From Ficedula albicollis (taxonomy: Eukaryota > Chordata > Aves > Passeriformes > Muscicapidae): 64,000 bases of DNA. This document shows, in pieces, positions 58,029 through 64,000 of the stretch; position 1 is the first letter of the stretch, and each line of letters opens with the position of its first letter. The position numbers were made by a program, and so were the translations under genes. A model generated the notes under the pieces. The model made no database searches and was not told the DNA's origin. It saw only the letters and a list, made by a program, of their open reading frames with translations. Location of the stretch: assembly GCF_000247815.1 (NCBI RefSeq), contig NC_021671.1:25313338-25377337 (forward strand). Reading direction: 5' to 3'.

Positions 58029-61000
58029 GTAAAGCATGATTTTTCACCTGCTTCTCTTCCCTTTGGGGTAGCCTGCTGCAGCAATAGAAAATGCTTTCAA
58101 GTTGGGGAGACTATTCTTACTTTAATGTAAAAACTATCTCATTTGTATAGAACAGATTGGCATTTCAAATGGCAGAGACCATTTGAGAATGAGCCTTGTA
58201 AAGCTATCAACCCAATACTGCTCAGTCCCTCACCAGCAACAGTTTGTCTACAGCAAAAACTGGTATACACTGACATTTGAAAGGAGGACAAAATAAGCAA
58301 TTTGTCTGTTATTTTTTTACAGTCTGATATCAAAGTTTGTTTAGTTGACTTTTTTTTTTCCCCCTGTGTTTATTTCTGTAAATGAATGTCCAGGATTCAT
58401 TTAGCAGCTGTGTTAAACATTTTCCAGTCACTGAGTTGTGGAAGCGCCCTAGGTTTAGAGTTCATGCCTAAATACGACTTGTCCCTCTTAAAACCTTTTC
58501 AGTTTTCATTTCTCTTAGCTTTTCAGTTCTCCTTCATCCTCACTCTCAGTAGTCATGTTCAGTGAGTTTTTTACAGTTTGGCCCCTTTAGGAGAGTCCTT
58601 CACAGCTCTCCACCCACCTCAGGGCTCACAAATCACTACTTACCTACCTATAAGTGTCTTCCAAAAACCTCTGTGATGCATCTTAGCTCAGACTTCAGAA
58701 AATAAATTATACACTTTATAACATGAAAATTGTAAAAAATGTAGCAAAAGCAATAGTAGAATAATCAAAATAGGTGTGTTTATTTAGATTAGTTAGTTCT
58801 GCTGGGTAATATATTTCTCCTATTGAGATGCCCTGTGCCTGCTCTTTAACAATGTCAAAGCTCTGCATATTTTCATAATAGATTATGTCACCGGATTATA
58901 TATATGTATGAACATACATATATACAGCCTGAAGTGTATCCTCAATATCTTCAGGTAGTGTAAATTTACAGAGAAAAATTTCACACAAAGATACTGAACC
59001 AAAGTTTTTTTAGCAAGTAAGGTATTTTGAATTTACTGTAGATTTAATTTTCTCATCCTATCTTACCCTGTGCTGTTCTGTAACTCTGCTACAGTTCTAC
59101 TACTCTCACTGATCCCTCTGCACTCACTCTGTGTTCAGATTTCAGTAGGGCAAGAAAGCTCTTACTCAGAAATGAGGGATAGCAGTGATGCAGTCTTGAG
59201 CTTCTTATTCTCACCTTCTAGGATGGCTTACAAGTTAGAGCTCTGTACTGCAACAATGTGATTATACTGCAGCTTGTACATTTCTTACATTGTGAAGCTA
59301 AACCCGAGTTTAATTGAAGAGGAGTTGAAAGAACTCACTTGAAAGGGCTGGGAAGGAACATTCCTTATGTGTGTGTAGCATGTTTATGTTTGCAACACTA
59401 ACTCTGGATGACTTGAAATACTCTTTTTCCTATGAAGATAGGTATTTTTCTTTCAGAAACAGGCCTATACATGTACAGTTTGTAGTTGAAAGTGGCTAAT
59501 GGAAAAAATGTCTTTCTTTTTGAAGAATTCTTAAAGTTCAGATTGCTATTTTTGAAATTATCCTTTTTGTAGGCACTTTTGTTGAACTGCATCTCCTTTA
59601 TATCCCTTTATATATAACATGACAACATGTGAAGTGTTAATTTGTTTTATTTCAGGAGTTTTCAGTGAGAAGCCAGGAACCAGCTGCACTAGTCTCTATA
59701 CAGCCAGTATGGGTACACACAGAGAAAGAATTTGAAGGAACATGGGACACTAAAATCACCTAAATACAGACCAAATATATTCCTTTTGTAGTATTAGTGA
59801 ATAATAAAGTTTAGAGATCTTACTATAATTACATATAATTTTCCAGCATTATTAAGGAGATAAATACAGCTTTTGTGTGATTGTCTTTAAGAAACCAGTA
59901 AACAATTTAAATTCTTTTAGAAAAGGGATTTGTTACATATCTTCTACTTCTTTCAGTAACTGCACCATCAAGGTGTTTTTAAAATTTCTTTTCTTGTGAT
60001 GATAATTTTAAAATTTCTTTTAGTCTTAGAATGAGTTCTCATGCCCTATTTACAATTCCATTCTGAGTAATTAATTAGAAACTAATATGAGAATTGTTCC
60101 TATTTTGGGTAAAAGTAGTATGGCAGAAAGTGAATAACCTTAGGCAAGGCATGATTTGGATAGTCTCTTTTAAATTAAAATATATTTATGAGGAAATAGT
60201 TATTTTTTAGCCAAAAATTTTAATGTTCCCTGAGAAAGTAATTTATATAAATTCTGGACTTGATCTCTTACAATTTCACTCTTCTAACATGTATTTGTGG
60301 CATATTTTTTTAAAAAGTCACACTTTAAAACTTGCTACAGTGATAAATCTCTATCTTGTAGTGGAAGACTCTGATAAAGTCTATTTTGTTTTAGTTTGCT
60401 GTCCTTTTAAGTTCTTGGGGGGATTTCTGCCCTTCCAGAAATGTATTTGAACAGCAAAATAGCTTTTCTTTTCCTATAGCCTGTCTAATAGGCAACGATC
60501 CTTTAATGAGTGGTCACAGAAATTTCAGAAAACCTGTTTTAAATCATTGTCATTGAGTAGTTTTCTAGCACTGGTGCTTCACTACCTGCAACTGAATCCC
60601 ATCCAATATGGGAATAATATTATATTCCAGGAGTCATAAGGACTGATAGGTTTTCCTGTTTATAAAGTAGCTGCAGATGGATTTTTCATGTGGAGAATCT
60701 TCTCACCTTAATAACATGCTATTGAATTAGTTATACAAATTACAGATTTAGTTTTGGAGCTATTTTGTAGTATAGACCTTACATATTTATATTTTGCATA
60801 TTATCTTACCAAAAAGAAGTTGTGATATGAAGAAGTTTTTACTCTATTTTAGGGTGACATCCAGACTCAGTTGAAGCACCTGAGCTCTATGCATATACTG
60901 TTCTATATTTGCAAATACACAAAATAGGAAAAACCCCACACACTTGGCTATTTGTAACAGCATAGCAATAATAGAGATGGTACTAATTTACATTACCTGG

Positions 61001-61455
61001 GGAAAAAAAAACACAACAAAACAAAACAAAAAACCCCCAAGGAACTGTGTAAGTTTTAAATTTATAGTGAGAAAATTTTATTTGCATTGGCACAGGGGAA
61101 GCTTGTAAACAATAAAGGCACTGTAAGCTTCTTGTTACAAATCTCCAGTTGTAAATGAAGTGTATTGTAAAAATCTTACTGCTCCATCTTCCACAGTAAT
61201 TTATATGTGAAGTTACTGGTGAAAGATACATCTGAGTGAACTTATCATGTGAAAGATGTTGCATCCACACCTTATAATAAACCTGGCTTGTAGAGATTCC
61301 TCGATAATGGCAAACCCTTTATTTTTTTTAGAATGGGGTTCTTCTCAACTAAATTTAGCCAACTAAACTTAAGGACAATGGCAAAGCTTTTTCTTGTCTA
61401 ATGTGAAGAATCACCTCTAGAAGACAACTCATAAAATTCTAGGGGATGCATTTAG

Positions 61456-61873
61456 AATAGGGGTGATGATTCATTGCTTGTAGGTCTGATGCTCCTTGGT
61501 TATAGAAGTCATGGGCAATTAGCGCATGTCAGAGGTGTAATCTGAACATTCTGAGATCCTTCATGAGGAATCCAGATCAAAGTGTGGGGCCAAAATAGGG
61601 GTGATGATTCATTGCTTGTAAGTCTGATGCTCCTTGGTTATAGAAGTAATGGGCAATTAGCGCATGTCAGAGGTGTAATCTGAACATTCTGAGATCCTTC
61701 ATGAGGAATCCAGATCAAAGTGTGGGGCCAAAGGAATAGGGGTGATGATTCATTGCTTGTAGGTCTGATGCTCCTTGGTTATAGAAGTCATGGGCAATTA
61801 GCGCATGTCAGAGGTGTAATCTGAACATTCTGAGATCCTTCATGAGGAATCCAGATCAAAGTGTGGGGCCAAA
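61456..61873. repeat. 138-141 bp tandem triplication
   Basis: AATAGGGGTGATGATTC starts at 61456, 61594 and 61735. The copies end AAGTGTGGGGCCAAA. The middle copy differs (GTAAGTC for GTAGGTC, AAGTAATGG for AAGTCATGG). Copies 2 and 3 are joined by an extra GG. Confidence 0.94.
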
Positions 61874-62015
61874 GGATGGGGCATCTGCCCCATCTGGGTC
61901 TCCCCAGTCATCATGAAGTGGGCATGGAGTTGGTGCCTTACATTTAGAAAACATAAAATTGCACAGAGTGAATCCTAGAGAAGGACTGAAGTTAGACACT
62001 TAAAACAAAACCAAT

Positions 62016-62237
62016 CTTATAACAAGCAAAACCTAGCAGAATGCTGTTGTATTGTTTCCAGAGAGGGAGTGTTTTAATTGTCAGTATGTATTATCTGATG
62101 TTGGAAAAAAAATTATGTGTCTGTCTTATCACAAGCAAAACCTGGCAGAATGCTGTTGTATTGTTTCCAGAGAGGGAGTGTTTTAATTGTCAGTATGTAT
62201 TATCTGATGTTGGAAAAAAAATTATGTGTCTGTCTTT
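62016..62237. repeat. 109-bp tandem duplication
   Basis: CTTAT(A/C)ACAAGCAAAACCT starts at 62016 and 62125. The copies end ATTATGTGTCTGTCTT (CCTAGCAG/CCTGGCAG). Confidence 0.93.
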
Positions 62238-62929
62238 ACAAACATTTGTAAAGAAAACCAATTTAATGGATAAATTTACCATTTAAACATTATTAGTCTG
62301 AATATTAAAACACAGTATGGATGAATGATAAATGAATTGTTCTGTTAGTGACAGAACGTGTAGATCCAGAGTAGAGTATTTTTCTTGCATAGGAGTACAG
62401 GATATTGCTGGTGAGTTTGAGGGTTATTTGCAGGATCTAACTACTGAGCACAGAATAGGGCAGCTGAGGCTGCTGCCTCAAGGTCAGTCCCTGTAAGACA
62501 GGAATCTGCTTTACAGGAACAGATTAGGTTATTAGTGAGTGTAATAGACTGTTAATTGAAATACTACCAGTCTGCAAACATTTAGAAATAGACCTATTTT
62601 TAAACAATGCTATTCTGAGTTTCTAGGATTGCTCTCATTTCCCCTCCCATAAGTATTAAGGCTAAAGGCAATTTTATGTTTTAAATGCATATTGATATTT
62701 AGATTATACCCAAAAAATTATATTATTGTGGTATTAAGATCAGAGTTGCTTACCTTAATCATTTTACCCTAATAAAATGATGGAAAATAATAACCTCTAC
62801 AACACACATCCAAATCTGCATCTGTGACACCCAAAAACCTCTTCAAAATAAGATTATTAAGGCAACGAAGCTAGCCTCAAGAAATTAGAATACGTCAGGG
62901 CTGCCTGTGTGAATTTAACAAGGCCTTTT

Positions 62930-63110
62930 GGACGCAGAGATTTCCAGCCCTGTCCTTGATGGCAGCCGGAGCTCCTGTGTGTCGTGTCAGGCAGCAGGGC
63001 AGTGCTGGCGTATCTGTGGCTGCTGTCTGTGCGCACCAGCGCCGGGCACACGTCCTCGCTCGGGTACCACCCTGCCCGTGCTGGCACTGCTGCCAACGGC
63101 AGAAGGGCAA
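62930..63110. other. GC-rich, CpG-bearing intronic patch
   Basis: Contains GGCGTATC, GCGCACCAGCGCCGGGC, CACACGTCCTCGCTCGGG and AACGGCAG in otherwise AT-rich intron. It has overlapping frames on both strands but no domain. It is too small for a confident CpG island. A regulatory element or old retroelement is possible. Confidence 0.3.
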
Positions 63111-64000
63111 TTGTATTCCTCAGGCTGGCCCCTTAATTTGAATTTAGCACAGCAATCACTTTGTGGACAGCCAGTAATCTGGCACTGTGGTGCTGTCCCT
63201 GCTGGACATCTTCCAGCTGCTGTGATCAGGAGAGCGCACACTTGCCCTCCCCGTGGTGGGAATAGGCTGCAGCTCTGACATTTGCCTTGGGTACTTGGCA
63301 CAGTTCCCAAGCACAAGCTGCTTCTTTGTTGTTTATCACGGAAATGTCACCTTTCAAACAGCTATCTGACACATGCAGGTCAGAGCTGACTCTGCAGTAG
63401 CTTACACACTACCTCTCCCAAAATTTTGTCCTTGGGGGATGATGCCTGTGTCTAAACTGTTAAATCACTAAATAAAAGAGGACTAGGGATTAAGCCAGGC
63501 AACAGCCTGGCTCACATTCGTATTGTTTAGAGCTAGTTTCCTCTGCAGGAGATTAGTCATGTTTGTAGAGAGCTGGTTGGAGTGGTCCAAAGGAGAGTCA
63601 GGGGGTGAGCTAACAGTTAAGCAGTGTGGATTATAAGGGGTACTTAAGCTTGCTCCATTGCACTCTCTTACTTAGTAAGACAGATTTAGCTTCTGGCTTT
63701 GAGGTTTAAAGGGTTTTATGATATAAGAAAAAAACCAAAACCGGCTAAGACATTTGTTCAAACTGCTGACTGGACCTCTGCAAGAGTAACTCCTCTACTA
63801 GCAAGGATTTCTTCCAATATTTATTTGGAAATATCCCACATAAAAAAATACAGATATCAGATGCCTACCTCATGTTTCTTAGCAAATTATATATGTCCTG
63901 TGTCATTTGCAAATGTGTGAAATTGTCATTCTGTCTGTATATTCTCCCTTACACACATTTGGTTAGTCTGAATCATACCCCTCTGATTAGTTTACTCATC

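Larger units (their letters stand above)
58029..64000 (+). other. MYO16: MYO16 intron (5' part)
   Basis: Follows the GTAAAG donor. No further ankyrin or motor exon is visible to the window end. It holds tandem repeats at 61456-61873 and 62016-62237 and a GC-rich patch near 62930-63110. The rest is AT-rich and unremarkable. Confidence 0.75.

Noticed and set aside
61456..61873. CRISPR-like array
   Set aside because: Units are contiguous with no unique spacers, and the sequence is vertebrate.

Overview
The window is vertebrate nuclear DNA, almost certainly from a bird and probably a songbird. The evidence is CR1-type LINE 3' ends, solo LTRs that resemble avian endogenous retrovirus LTRs, AT-rich long introns, and vertebrate splice sites. 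No bacterial, phage or organellar genes are present. The songbird assignment rests on remembered LTR consensus features and is inference.

The only gene I can support is an internal part of MYO16 (unconventional myosin XVI) on the + strand. Five coding exons lie at 4834-4904, 11383-11526, 38869-38977, 53922-54046 and 57903-58028. All have AG/GT boundaries and join in one frame (2 nt plus 191 codons) into the N-terminal ankyrin-repeat region. This region lies ahead of the motor domain and is reported to target protein phosphatase 1 catalytic subunits. The start codon and first exon(s) lie before base 1. The rest of the ankyrin region, the motor domain and the tail lie past base 64000. Everything else is intron.

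Layout: 1-4833 is upstream intron with a 122-bp tandem duplication. 4905-11382 is an intron with a solo LTR (5863-6284), a second long LTR-like element with a GC-rich core (6571-7926) and a satellite array carrying telomere-like CCCTAA motifs (about 8105-9215). 11527-38868 is a 27-kb intron with rearranged CR1 copies, the same satellite in opposite orientation (about 15815-16690), an ERVL-like LTR on the minus strand (about 17251-17793), a pure 1,888-base G run (23421-25308), a (TATC)n tract of about 200 units inside a duplicated block (26315-30169), and a second G run of 443 bases set in poly-T (36833-37275). 38978-53921 is an intron with an LTR-like element near 40504-40939, a rearranged CR1 at about 48365-49262 and several tandem duplications. 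54047-57902 is a short intron. 58029-64000 is the start of the next intron, with a 138-141 bp triplication.

The most unusual property is the density of short, nearly identical direct tandem duplications (26 bp to about 2.3 kb, some twenty loci in 64 kb), together with extreme uninterrupted simple repeats. Either this locus or genome has a strong recent duplication and expansion process, or the assembly contains false duplications and homopolymer inflation. Raw reads would decide. I found no new protein-coding system.
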